Below, one piece after another: positions 6,727-13,617 of a DNA stretch of 36,420 nucleotides; within the stretch, counting starts at the first letter, position 1; the number at the start of each line of letters is the position of its first letter. The DNA lies in assembly GCA_022792415.1 (NCBI GenBank), contig JAAWAY010000151.1:1-36420 (forward strand). The letters are read 5' to 3'. The position numbers were made by a program, and so were the translations under genes. The DNA comes from Eggerthellaceae bacterium (lineage in GTDB: Bacteria; Actinomycetota; Coriobacteriia; Coriobacteriales; Eggerthellaceae). The notes beneath the pieces are model-generated. The model searched no databases, had not been told where the DNA came from, and was given only the letters and a program-made list of their open reading frames with translations.

Positions 6727-7438
6727 CGAGCTATGCAAGGTGTACGAGGCCGACGGCGAGGAGATCACGCTGAACCCGGCCGTGGTGACGCGGTACATCC
6801 TCGGCGGCGACAAGAACGTGCCGGAGACGGAGATGGCGAAGGCCATCATGACCTGCGCGGCGCGCAAGCTCAACCCGTTCAGCGGCGATGTGAACATCCT
6901 GCCGCACTACGACAGCGCATCCGGCACGACGAAGCTCACCGTGGCCCCGTCCAAGGACTTCTACCTGCGGCGCGCGATGGCAAACCCCCGATTCAGGGGC
7001 ATCGACGACGGTATCACCGTCCTGGTGAACGGCCAGATGGTTAAGAAGCGCGGTGCGGCCGTCTACAAGGAGCTGGGCGAGACTCTTATCGGAGCGTGGG
7101 CCGCCGTGTACGTTGACGGGTTCGTGGAGCCGGTGCGCGTGGAGGTGAGCCTGAACGAGTACGACCAGCACCGCGCGCTCTGGAAGTCAAAGCCCGCCAC
7201 CATGATAGACAAGGTGGCCCAGGCCCAGGCGCTGCGCAAGGCGTTCCCCGACCTGTTCACCGGCACCTACGAGCCCTCGGAGGTCGGCCTGGACGAGCCA
7301 CAGGGCGCCCCCGTCGACGTGCGTGAGATCAGCGCCGCCGAATGGGGCGTCGAGGACGCCACCGGGTACGACGCGCTGGATATTCAGGAGGTGCCCGACG
7401 GCGAGGGCCAGGGCGTCTACGAGCTGGAGGCCTTCTGA
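6719..7438 (+). CDS. bet: Phage single-strand annealing protein, Bet/RecT superfamily
   Basis: The 239-aa protein starts with GTG at 6719, overlapping the previous stop. The signature WKSKPATMIDKVAQAQALRKAFPDLF (about 155-180) is diagnostic of the lambda Bet family. The N-terminal LNPAVVTRYILGG, the KLNPFSGDVNIL box (51-61) and SKDFYLRRA (78-86) also match. The C-terminal ~55 residues are acidic and probably flexible. It would anneal complementary single strands during recombination-dependent replication. No separate exonuclease gene is visible here; SSB follows one gene later. Confidence 0.95.
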   Translation: MANELCKVYEADGEEITLNPAVVTRYILGGDKNVPETEMAKAIMTCAARKLNPFSGDVNILPHYDSASGTTKLTVAPSKDFYLRRAMANPRFRGIDDGITVLVNGQMVKKRGAAVYKELGETLIGAWAAVYVDGFVEPVRVEVSLNEYDQHRALWKSKPATMIDKVAQAQALRKAFPDLFTGTYEPSEVGLDEPQGAPVDVREISAAEWGVEDATGYDALDIQEVPDGEGQGVYELEAF

Positions 7439-7731
7439 TGGCGGCCCTGGTGGCGATCTCGCCCGATGACATCCCAGCCGTGCGGGGAGAGGACGACATG
7501 GCGCATAGGCGCGCCGCGTGGAGCAAGGGGATCATGGACGACTTCGTGGCGTCGGGTGAGAGCGCGGCCGAGGTGACCCAGGGGGTCGACGGCAAGCCGT
7601 TCGCGACGCCGAGGGACGTGGTACGTCACGCGACCATGCTGCGCAACCACTACAACAAGCCCGAGTACAGGGGGGTGCGCGTAATGCAGCGCCGCAACCG
7701 CCTGTTCGTAGTCAAGGAGGACAAGAAGTGA
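7438..7731 (+). CDS. Phage hypothetical protein between Bet and SSB, 97 aa
   Basis: An ATG at 7438 overlaps the stop of bet (TGATG). An in-frame ATG at residue 21 is an alternative start. The sequence is mixed helical with GKPFATPRDVVRHATMLRNHYNKPEYRGVRVMQRRNRLFVVKED; the C-terminal half looks like a small basic nucleic-acid-binding fold with a beta ending. Its position inside the recombination/replication cassette suggests a DNA-related role. I recognise no family. Confidence 0.72.
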   Translation: MAALVAISPDDIPAVRGEDDMAHRRAAWSKGIMDDFVASGESAAEVTQGVDGKPFATPRDVVRHATMLRNHYNKPEYRGVRVMQRRNRLFVVKEDKK

Positions 7732-8243
7732 GCATCAACATCGTGAGCATCAGCGGCAACCTGGGGGCCGCCCCGACCCTCCGGCAGACCCAGAGCGGGA
7801 TGTCCGTGCTGGGCTTCAGCGTGTGCGTCAACGACCGCCGCAAGAACCAGCAGACCGGCGAGTGGGAGGACGTGCCCAACTGGATCGACTGCACCATGTT
7901 CGGCACTCGCGCCCAGAGCCTCTCCCAGTACCTGCAGAAGGGCACCAAGGTGTCCATCGAGGGCAAGCTCCGTTGGAGCCAGTGGGAGCGCGACGGCCAG
8001 AAGCGCAGCAAGATCGAGGTGATCGTCGACGAGCTCGTGTTCATGTCGACGAACGAGAGGCCCGCTGCGGCCCCTGCCTACCAGCAGCCGCCCTCGTACG
8101 CCTCGCAGCCCAACATGGCGCCCCAGGCGGCCCCCCAGCCCGTCTACGCCCAACAGCAGGGCTACGCGCCCCAGCAGTACGCGCAGCCCCAGTACGCGCA
8201 GCCCGCGATGCAGGGCATGTACGACGAAGACATCCCTTTCTAG
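7728..8243 (+). CDS. ssb: Single-stranded DNA-binding protein
   Basis: The 171-aa protein starts with a GTG that overlaps the previous stop. Residues 1-108 are an OB fold with the usual signatures (ISGNLGAAPTLRQT, LGFSVCVND, WIDCTMFGTRA, YLQKGTKVSIEGKLR). A low-complexity Gln/Pro/Tyr/Ala linker (about 115-162) with repeated QYAQP leads to the acidic tip DEDIPF, the protein-interaction peptide of bacterial SSBs. It coats single strands for replication and works with the annealing protein. The full tip suggests it can recruit host SSB partners. Confidence 0.97.
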   Translation: MSINIVSISGNLGAAPTLRQTQSGMSVLGFSVCVNDRRKNQQTGEWEDVPNWIDCTMFGTRAQSLSQYLQKGTKVSIEGKLRWSQWERDGQKRSKIEVIVDELVFMSTNERPAAAPAYQQPPSYASQPNMAPQAAPQPVYAQQQGYAPQQYAQPQYAQPAMQGMYDEDIPF

Positions 8244-8251
8244 GGGCAGAC

Positions 8252-8875
8252 ATGGGTTTCTACGTGCAGGACGACTTCTGGCTAGCCATCGAGGACGCCC
8301 CGAAGAGCGCCCAAGACGCCCTGTTCGGCGCGCTCGTCCGTCTCTACTTCACGGATACTGACGAGCCGCCGAAGGGAGCGGCGAAGGGCGTGTACATAGC
8401 CCTGCGCGACCGCGTCCGCAAGGCGAGGGGCAAGTCTCACCCAGGTGTGGCGGGCCGTAAGTCCGGGTCTGATTCGGGCGATAGCGGGAATCAAAACGTA
8501 AATCAAAACGCAAATCAAGTCGAAATCAAAACCGAATCAAACACTGAATCAGACGGCGAATCAAAACCGAATCAAACGGAAATCAAACCTAAAAAGAGGG
8601 AGAGGGAGAGGGAGGAAGAGACTGAGGAAGGTCAAGACCGTGGAAGGGCGCGCTTCCGCGCCCCCACCCCCGAGGAGGTGGCGGCCTACGCCGCCGAGAG
8701 GGGGATCGCAGTCGACGCCGGGCGGTTCTGCGACTTTTACGCCTCGAAGGGCTGGAAGGTCGGCAGATCGCCCATGACGGACTGGCAGGCGGCGGCGCGT
8801 AACTGGGCGCGGCGCGACGAGGAGCGGAAGGAGGGAGGCCATGTCGACCTCGGCGAGTTCGCGGGCTGCTTCTAG
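8252..8875 (+). CDS. Putative replication initiator with internal iterons
   Basis: The 207-aa protein begins at ATG 8252. The N-terminus (YVQDDFWLAIEDAPKSAQDALFGALVRLYF, then AKGVYIALRDRVRKARG and GVAGRKSG) resembles the DUF6291 N-terminus of phage replication proteins. A low-complexity Asn/Gln/Glu/Ser/Lys stretch (about 79-125) follows, encoded by the AATCA repeat array. The C-terminal part (TPEEVAAYAAERGIAVDAGRFCDFYASKGWKVG, DWQAAARNWARRD) is the usual C-terminal domain of phage replisome organisers. The next gene is a DnaC-type loader, so the lambda O/P arrangement is reproduced: this protein would bind the origin in its own gene. Function is inferred from context and pattern. Confidence 0.8.
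   Translation: MGFYVQDDFWLAIEDAPKSAQDALFGALVRLYFTDTDEPPKGAAKGVYIALRDRVRKARGKSHPGVAGRKSGSDSGDSGNQNVNQNANQVEIKTESNTESDGESKPNQTEIKPKKREREREEETEEGQDRGRARFRAPTPEEVAAYAAERGIAVDAGRFCDFYASKGWKVGRSPMTDWQAAARNWARRDEERKEGGHVDLGEFAGCF
8489..8586 (+). repeat. Array of nine AATCA iterons, candidate replication origin
   Basis: AATCA, usually extended to AATCAAA, starts at 8489, 8501, 8513, 8524, 8535, 8547, 8559, 8570 and 8581, a spacing of 12,12,11,11,12,12,11,11 bases. The copies fall in different codon phases (reading NQ, IK or ES), so the protein sequence does not explain the repeat. The stretch is distinctly AT-richer than its surroundings. An origin inside the initiator gene next to the helicase loader gene is the lambda-type arrangement. 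Confidence 0.75.
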
Positions 8876-9530
8876 GCCCGTGCCCATCGGGGAGCTGATG
8901 CGGATGAGGCCCCCGAGGCTCATCACCGACGAGGAGGCGGCCGAGATCGAGCGGCGCGAGGCCGAGTCCGACCTACGCACGAGGATCGCCCGGACGGGCA
9001 TACCGCATCGCTACCGGATGGCGACGCTTGCGACATGTCGTCCCGAGGCTGTGGAGTACGCCCGAGCGGTTGTCGAAGGAGAGGGTGTGAACCTCATCCT
9101 TACCGGCCAGGCCGGGTCGGGCAAGACGTACACGGCCTGCGCGGTCGCCCGGGGAATCCTCGGGAGGCGCCGGATGTCTGCCCGGTTCGCCACGATGACC
9201 GACATCCTGTCGGACGTCAAGCGGGCCTACGGCAGCGCGGAGCGCGAGGATCAGGTCATCGACCACTACGCCAACGCCGGGCTGCTCGTCATCGACGACC
9301 TGGGCAAGGAGCGGGCGAGCCAGTGGAGCCTGCCGCTGATCTGGCAGATCGTCAACCGCCGCTATAACGCCGTGAGGCCGACGATCTATACGACGCAGTA
9401 CGGCGACCAGGCCCTGGCGGCGAGGTTCGCCGAGGGGGGCGGGGACGGCGAGTACGCCCAGGCCCTGATGCGGCGCATCACCGACGACCGTCGAGCCGTG
9501 ACGCTGAGGCTGGCGAGGACGTATGCCTAG
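8841..9530 (+). CDS. DnaC/IstB-type helicase loader ATPase
   Basis: The 229-aa protein starts at ATG 8841 after GGAGG and overlaps the initiator gene by 35 bp. The Walker A motif GQAGSGKT is at 89-96 and Walker B LLVIDDLGKE starts at 148. The sensor region includes RPTIYTTQY, and an arginine-rich end (RRITDDRRAVTLRLAR) follows. The N-terminal ~60 residues carry RIARTGIPHRYR, the segment typical of DnaC-like proteins before the AAA+ core. It would load the host DnaB helicase at the phage origin; no phage helicase or primase gene is visible. Confidence 0.93.
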   Translation: MSTSASSRAASRPVPIGELMRMRPPRLITDEEAAEIERREAESDLRTRIARTGIPHRYRMATLATCRPEAVEYARAVVEGEGVNLILTGQAGSGKTYTACAVARGILGRRRMSARFATMTDILSDVKRAYGSAEREDQVIDHYANAGLLVIDDLGKERASQWSLPLIWQIVNRRYNAVRPTIYTTQYGDQALAARFAEGGGDGEYAQALMRRITDDRRAVTLRLARTYA

Positions 9531-9870
9531 CGGGGCGGATCTTCAGGCGGCCCTCATGCAGGCCATGGGGGAGGCGCACGAGGCGCTTGACCGCATGGCT
9601 GCCCTGGGCGCCGCCAAGGCAGAGGCCGAGCGTCAGTACCGCATCGCCAAGCGCGTCCGGATCGTCTGGGAGCGCGGCAACGGAACGCCGGTGACGATCA
9701 TCGGTGACGTGGTGTGCGGCTATGACGACATCGCGCAGCTCAGGTTCGCCCGGGACTGCGCGGAGGCGGAGTACGACGCCAACCGCGAGGCGCTTCTGCT
9801 GGCCAAGAAGCAGATCGACACGATCCGCGAGGTAATAGCCAGGGAGTGGAGCGCGGCCCATGGGCAGTGA
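9523..9870 (+). CDS. Conserved phage helical protein, 115 aa
   Basis: The ATG at 9523 overlaps the end of the loader gene by 8 bp. The pattern is helix, then a short beta insert (NGTPVTIIGDVVCGYDDIAQLRFARDCAEAEYDANREALLLAKKQIDTI), then REW. This layout belongs to a widespread small early protein of Gram-positive phages whose function is not established. It probably forms a helical hairpin. Tight overlap with replication genes suggests co-expression. Confidence 0.78.
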   Translation: MPSGADLQAALMQAMGEAHEALDRMAALGAAKAEAERQYRIAKRVRIVWERGNGTPVTIIGDVVCGYDDIAQLRFARDCAEAEYDANREALLLAKKQIDTIREVIAREWSAAHGQ

Positions 9871-10111
9871 CCACGGCACGGTGGCTCGCTACGTGGCGGG
9901 GTGCAGGTGCAGCCGCTGCGCCGAGGCCGCCAGGGAGTACCGCAGGGGCCTGCCGGGGAAGCGCGAGTACTGGGAGGCCCGCAGCAGGGCAGACCGGAGC
10001 GCGCGGCTCAGGGACGCGCTGTTCGCCGCCGAGCTGCACGACCACGCCTGGGTTTACATCCCGGGGGAGGGCATGCGGAGGATAGACCTGCCGCCGATGG
10101 AGGAGCGATGA
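9860..10111 (+). CDS. Small Cys-containing phage protein, 83 aa
   Basis: The ATG at 9860 overlaps the previous gene by 11 bp. The N-terminus (HGTVARYVAGCRCSRCAEAAREYRRG) is a short metal-binding or DNA-binding motif seen in actinobacterial phage proteins, with three Cys in a CxCxxC arrangement. The rest is a basic helix and a beta end (HAWVYIPGEGMRRIDL). The next gene overlaps by ATGA. The function is unknown. Confidence 0.72.
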   Translation: MGSDHGTVARYVAGCRCSRCAEAAREYRRGLPGKREYWEARSRADRSARLRDALFAAELHDHAWVYIPGEGMRRIDLPPMEER

Positions 10112-10410
10112 ACGAGTACCAGCGCGAGCTGATGGGAAGGCCCGCGATAGAGGCCCCCTGGTGCCCATTCTGCGGTCGCCCGTGGTCGAGCAGGCACCAC
10201 ATAGTGCCACGCTCGCAGGGCGGGGCCAAGGGGCCGACCGTGACCGTGTGCGGGATGGGCAACGAGAGCGGCTGTCACGGCCTTCTCCACCACCACCGGC
10301 TGCACCTACGGTGGAAAGGCGGCTGGGAGTGGCTGATGACTGATCGGGCGGTGAAGTACGAGGCCGCCCTTGCGATGGAAGGATGGCAGAGGCTGTGGGA
10401 TGGGTCATAG
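10108..10410 (+). CDS. HNH endonuclease-like protein
   Basis: The 100-aa protein starts at ATG 10108 (ATGA overlap). The HNH signature is clear: CPFC (about 19-22), then RHHIVPRSQGG with the active-site His pair (about 29-39), CGMGNESGCHGLLHH with a second Cys/His group, and a final helix. It lies in the early region, not beside the terminase, so a role in homing, recombination or host DNA attack is as likely as a packaging role. The zinc ligands and catalytic His are present, so it looks active. Confidence 0.9.
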   Translation: MNEYQRELMGRPAIEAPWCPFCGRPWSSRHHIVPRSQGGAKGPTVTVCGMGNESGCHGLLHHHRLHLRWKGGWEWLMTDRAVKYEAALAMEGWQRLWDGS

Positions 10411-10643
10411 AGCCCTGGTACGCGCCCGCTGACGTGGCCGATGCACATGAGCAGTACCGGCGGGCCTGCGAGGCGGGCACGTGCGGAACGTGCAAGCGCG
10501 CGGCGTGGAACGGCGATGTCGGCGTGTGTCGATGGATGCTCAGCGCCGATGACATAGAGGATTGCTGGGTAAGCCCCGAGCTGAGGGCGCGGGACATGGA
10601 ATGCGATTACGAGCCGAGGTACGGCTACGTTGGAAGGGAATGA
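10383..10643 (+). CDS. Small Cys-rich phage protein, 86 aa
   Basis: The frame opens at ATG 10383, 28 bp inside the HNH gene; a GTG at 10395 is an alternative start. It contains AGTCGTCKRAAWNGDVGVCRW and later Cys residues (EDCW, MECD), consistent with one small zinc site. The C-terminus (DYEPRYGYVGRE) is polar. Overlap with both neighbours and good coding character support it. No known family. Confidence 0.62.
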   Translation: MAEAVGWVIEPWYAPADVADAHEQYRRACEAGTCGTCKRAAWNGDVGVCRWMLSADDIEDCWVSPELRARDMECDYEPRYGYVGRE

Positions 10644-10645
10644 TG

Positions 10646-11392
10646 ATGGACAACGAGAAGACGCTCGCGGAGCGCATCCGCGAGATTACAGACCACTATG
10701 CGTGCGCTCCAACGGCGATAGCGTCGGCTGTCACCGGCAAGAACATCAACGCTTGGTGCGTGAGCAGCAGAAAATGCGAAGGTTGCAAGGTCAACTTCTA
10801 CAACCTCCTCGCCGACGCCATCGAGCGCGAGGTCGACGCGGTGGTGGAGGCGCAGGGCCGCGGCCTCGAATGCAGCGCCCACCACGTCATGAGGACGTGG
10901 GCGGATCGCAAGGGCGTCCCGTGGGGCAAGGGTGAGAGCATCACCGAGTGGCTGTCCCGCAACTTCCTGCCACGGCCGCGATTCGAGGACGGAACCCCCG
11001 TGAAACTCGGCGACATGGCCGCGGGCAAGATTGGGTCATTCGAGATAAACGGAATAGAGTGGGCCGGGAGCAAAGAGGACTACGCCATCTGGAAGCTGTG
11101 GGATGGCGAGGACATCGAGCACGCGGCGATGCAGGGAGGCCCCAGAACGCGCGTCAAGCGCATCCCTGACCCCGAGCCTGACACGCAGGAGCGCATCGAC
11201 GAGGACGCGATGAAGTCGACGTCGGGATACTGGGGTTGCTGCAAAGAACCATGCAGCAGATGCCCCGCGCTCATCGACGGGAACAAGCCATCGAAACACT
11301 ATGGCGTGCAAGGCTGCTACGAGGCCCGCAGCCTTGACCTCCTGCGCCGCCAGCGCGAGCTGGACGCCAAGACGATGGGGGGCGCGGCATGA
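10646..11392 (+). CDS. Phage hypothetical protein with 'EDG-PV-GD' segment, 248 aa
   Basis: Three ATGs lie in a row at 10640-10648. The third (10646) has the best spacing after GGAAGGG. The N-terminal region (AERIREITDHYACAPTAIASAV) is helical with several Cys. The middle has PRPRFEDGTPVKLGDMAAGKIGSFEINGIEW, a motif and beta fold shared with the gene at 12680. The C-terminus has a Cys cluster (GCCKEPCSRCP) before a helical tail with RRQRELDAK. It appears to be an accessory early protein. No function is known, and the motif suggests a recurring small domain in this phage group. Confidence 0.72.
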   Translation: MDNEKTLAERIREITDHYACAPTAIASAVTGKNINAWCVSSRKCEGCKVNFYNLLADAIEREVDAVVEAQGRGLECSAHHVMRTWADRKGVPWGKGESITEWLSRNFLPRPRFEDGTPVKLGDMAAGKIGSFEINGIEWAGSKEDYAIWKLWDGEDIEHAAMQGGPRTRVKRIPDPEPDTQERIDEDAMKSTSGYWGCCKEPCSRCPALIDGNKPSKHYGVQGCYEARSLDLLRRQRELDAKTMGGAA

Positions 11393-11709
11393 GCGGAGGT
11401 CGCTTCAACTACCAGGAGATCACCACAGCTGATGAGTTCGACGGCGTGTGGCGCGACGAGGAGATCAACGAGCTGTTCTCCGACCTGTTCGTGCGAGGGT
11501 TCGGCCACCAAGACCAGGGGCTGGTCAAGTCCCTCGACCTATACCTGTCCAACGACATCGGCGAGGAGGCCTACCGCGAGCAGGTGGCGGCCTTCAAGCG
11601 TAAGTGGTTCGGGCGCACTCCCGAGCAGCGCGTGGAGTTCTACCAGGGGAAGCTGCAGAAACGCTGTGCCGAGCTGAAGGCCGAGCTGGCGGCGGGAGCC
11701 ACGTCATGA
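11389..11709 (+). CDS. Phage hypothetical protein, MSGGRFNYQ family, 106 aa
   Basis: The gene starts at ATG 11389 with an ATGA overlap. The N-terminus MSGGRFNYQ resembles the start of a common small phage protein (MSGG-x-F-x-Y). The rest is acidic and helical (DEFDGVWRDEEINELFSDLF) with a basic C-terminal coiled coil (PEQRVEFYQGKLQKRCAELKAELA). The function is unknown. The stop overlaps the start of a 23-aa membrane peptide. Confidence 0.75.
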   Translation: MSGGRFNYQEITTADEFDGVWRDEEINELFSDLFVRGFGHQDQGLVKSLDLYLSNDIGEEAYREQVAAFKRKWFGRTPEQRVEFYQGKLQKRCAELKAELAAGATS

Positions 11710-11777
11710 GGGCCGGGGCGATCCTGCTCCTCCTCCTGGCCGCCTACGTCGCCAGCGAGGGGGTGAGGTGCCGATGA
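11706..11777 (+). CDS. 23-aa membrane peptide
   Basis: ATG 11706 overlaps the previous stop (ATGA) and the frame ends at a TGA that overlaps the next start (ATGA at 11774). The peptide, MRAGAILLLLLAAYVASEGV plus RCR, is one hydrophobic helix with a basic end. Start and stop couple exactly to both neighbours, which argues for real translation, either as a small membrane protein or as a coupling leader for the DUF4406 gene. Confidence 0.55.
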   Translation: MRAGAILLLLLAAYVASEGVRCR

Positions 11778-12124
11778 GGCTCTACGTCATAGGCCGGGTG
11801 TCCGGCATCGAGCATGACAACCTGCCGGCCTTCGAGGAGGCACGGGCCGCGCTCAACGAGGTCGGCCACAAGGCGGACATACCGCACGACTTCGTGCCGC
11901 CACTCGCAGACCACGAGCGGGCCATGTTCCTGAGCATCCGACGCCTCACCCTCGGCGAGGCGGACGGCAACCACCCGGAGCTGCCGCTCATGGCCAACAT
12001 TCGCCCCTACTACCAGGGCGTGGCCATGCTGGACGACTGGGAGCAGTCGGAGGGCGCCCGCGTCGAGAAGATGGTCGCCGAGGCGAGCGGCATCGAGTGC
12101 AGGCCGTGGCGGGGGTGGCTGTGA
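11774..12124 (+). CDS. DUF4406 protein (nucleoside deoxyribosyltransferase-like fold)
   Basis: The 116-aa protein starts at ATG 11774. The beginning MRLYVIGRVSGIEHDNLPAFEEARAAL follows the family's usual 'YI-x-GP-x-TG...F-x-x-A' pattern, with Gly-Arg for the usual Gly-Pro. The end VAMLDDWEQSEGARVEKMVAEASGI matches the 'LpgWe-S-GA-x-E' active-site helix. Related enzymes act on nucleosides or nucleotide sugars, but the phage members are uncharacterised. The early operon location would fit nucleotide metabolism or DNA modification. Confidence 0.85.
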   Translation: MRLYVIGRVSGIEHDNLPAFEEARAALNEVGHKADIPHDFVPPLADHERAMFLSIRRLTLGEADGNHPELPLMANIRPYYQGVAMLDDWEQSEGARVEKMVAEASGIECRPWRGWL

Positions 12125-12375
12125 TGACCGAGGCCATGGCGTCCTACGACGGGCGGGGTCTCGTGATAGGCCGGCGCGTTACGCGCTGCGCCGACTGCGG
12201 CAACGCGAGCCCCGTAGACCCCGCAGACCTCCCGTGGCTGCCGGGGGACGCCGCAGATCAGACCACGGGCTACTACGGCTGCGCGCACTTCGCGCGGCAT
12301 GACGACAGCGGCTCCGAGGCGTGGCTCGTCGAGGCCGACGGGTTCTGCGCCTGGGGGTTCGAGAGAGGAGATTAA
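12124..12375 (+). CDS. Small zinc-binding phage protein, 83 aa
   Basis: ATG 12124 overlaps the previous stop (TGATG). The protein has a CADC pair, then YYGCAHFARHD and DGFCAWG, giving a likely four-ligand zinc site. It ends with ERGD and is followed directly by the MazG-like gene with no gap. The function is unknown; it belongs to a run of small zinc-ribbon proteins in this operon. Confidence 0.72.
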   Translation: MTEAMASYDGRGLVIGRRVTRCADCGNASPVDPADLPWLPGDAADQTTGYYGCAHFARHDDSGSEAWLVEADGFCAWGFERGD

Positions 12376-12687
12376 ATGAGCGACTTCTACAGGTTCCCGG
12401 CGATGAACGACCTGGGAACGTACGGCTCCGACGAGCAGCTGGCCTACATCCAGGGTGAGATTACCGAGGCGATCTTCGCATGGTCGACGTGGTATACGGC
12501 TAAGTGCGACCCGCTGGTCGACGTCGATACTCGCTCCGACTTGCGAACAGAATACGGCATGGAGCTGATGGACGTCATCCACTCCTGCGAGACGGCACTG
12601 CGCATGGAGTTCGACGAGGACGAGGCAGGGGCCATGCGCTACCTCGTCATAGACAAGAACTGGAAGAGGGGGTACTACGGTGAGTAA
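12376..12687 (+). CDS. MazG-like protein (all-alpha NTP pyrophosphohydrolase pattern)
   Basis: The 103-aa protein begins at ATG 12376, right after the previous stop, with GAGAGGAG upstream. The metal-binding motif pair is visible: E28-I-T-E31 and E63-L-M-D66, the ExxE...ExxD pattern of MazG/dUTPase-type all-alpha pyrophosphatases, with a slightly longer spacer than usual (31 residues). The C-terminal helix (AGAMRYLVIDKNWKRG) is basic. Such phage enzymes hydrolyse nucleotides or, in some phages, host alarmones. The substrate here cannot be told. Confidence 0.62.
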   Translation: MSDFYRFPAMNDLGTYGSDEQLAYIQGEITEAIFAWSTWYTAKCDPLVDVDTRSDLRTEYGMELMDVIHSCETALRMEFDEDEAGAMRYLVIDKNWKRGYYGE

Positions 12688-13387
12688 GCTGATACACGAG
12701 CGCCTGCGGGATTGGGCGGACATCGACGCAGACGGCTCGGCGGAGCGCGCCGTGCGTAAGCTGTGCGAAGTCCTCGGACTTGATCATGATCCGTGGAGTT
12801 GGTATGCCGGACTGCGCACCTGCGCCCGAGTCATAGCCAGCGAGGTTGAGCAGAACTACGCTCCGCTCCCACGCTACGAGGACGGAGGGCCGGTGCAGAT
12901 CGGCCAGGTCATCGGCGGCGATGAGATAGCCTCCATCGAGTTCCGGCACCAGGGAAACTGGTCGGTCAAAGACCATATCGGGGAAGACATCCAGTCTGGA
13001 AATGTCTATGACCGCGTGAAGCGCCCGGCTCCCAAGCCCCTGGGCGCAGACGGCGCGCCCATCGAGGTGGGTGACACGGTGTACGTTGTGCCGGGCGACC
13101 ATTGCGACGAATATCCCCTTCATGGGTTCTTGTCGGGAACCAAGGCCGTCGTTCATGTTTGCGATGACAGCAGACACAGAGACTATGGGCGCATTTGCAT
13201 CAAAAACGATACGGGCACTACCGGCTATCCGAAGCCCGATCAGGTTACACACCGCGAGCCGGACAGCCTGGACAAGCTTCTCGCCGACACCTCGGCCCGC
13301 GCCGCCGCTATGAGCGGCATGACCGAGGACGAGGTGCGCGTATGGGCCGACCGCCTGGCCGCGCTGATCGAGGAGGCGAAGCGATGA
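12680..13387 (+). CDS. Phage hypothetical protein with two DG-P-GD segments, 235 aa
   Basis: A GTG at 12680 overlaps the MazG-like gene by 8 bp. A helical N-terminus is followed by LPRYEDGGPVQIGQVIGGDEIASIEF (about 73-98) and later APIEVGDTVYVVPG, both similar to the segment in the gene at 10646. An ending with THREPDSLDKLLADT and a coiled C-terminal helix with EEVR/EEAK follows. The repeated beta segment looks like an SH3-like barrel. I associate this layout with prophages of coriobacteria. The function is unknown. Confidence 0.73.
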   Translation: MSKLIHERLRDWADIDADGSAERAVRKLCEVLGLDHDPWSWYAGLRTCARVIASEVEQNYAPLPRYEDGGPVQIGQVIGGDEIASIEFRHQGNWSVKDHIGEDIQSGNVYDRVKRPAPKPLGADGAPIEVGDTVYVVPGDHCDEYPLHGFLSGTKAVVHVCDDSRHRDYGRICIKNDTGTTGYPKPDQVTHREPDSLDKLLADTSARAAAMSGMTEDEVRVWADRLAALIEEAKR

Positions 13388-13617
13388 GGAGCGAGAAGGC
13401 GCTGATGATGAACATGACGGCCCTGGTGTCTAACAGCGAGGGGGACATGGTCTGCATGAACTGCAAGCACACGTTCAGCGTCGTCCACTGCGACCCGAAC
13501 CCGTTCCCCATGTCCGACACCCGATACTGCCCGAACTGCGGGGCGCTCGTCAGTGACTTCATCAGGCTGCCCGAGGGCAAGACGTTGAGCGACTTGGTCA
13601 GGGAGGATGAGCGATGA
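13384..13617 (+). CDS. Zinc-ribbon protein, 77 aa
   Basis: ATG 13384 overlaps the previous stop (ATGA). A methionine-rich start is followed by CMNCKHTF and later YCPNCGALV, a four-Cys zinc ribbon spanning about 25-55, and a short helical tail (TLSDLVREDER). Proteins of this kind bind nucleic acids or act as small adaptors. The exact role is unknown. The next gene overlaps by ATGA. Confidence 0.78.
   Translation: MRSEKALMMNMTALVSNSEGDMVCMNCKHTFSVVHCDPNPFPMSDTRYCPNCGALVSDFIRLPEGKTLSDLVREDER

Noticed and set aside
8489-8586. Repeat array as a CRISPR
   Set aside because: The repeat unit is only 5-7 bp with 4-7 bp between copies and lies inside a coding sequence; CRISPR repeats are much longer with uniform spacers.
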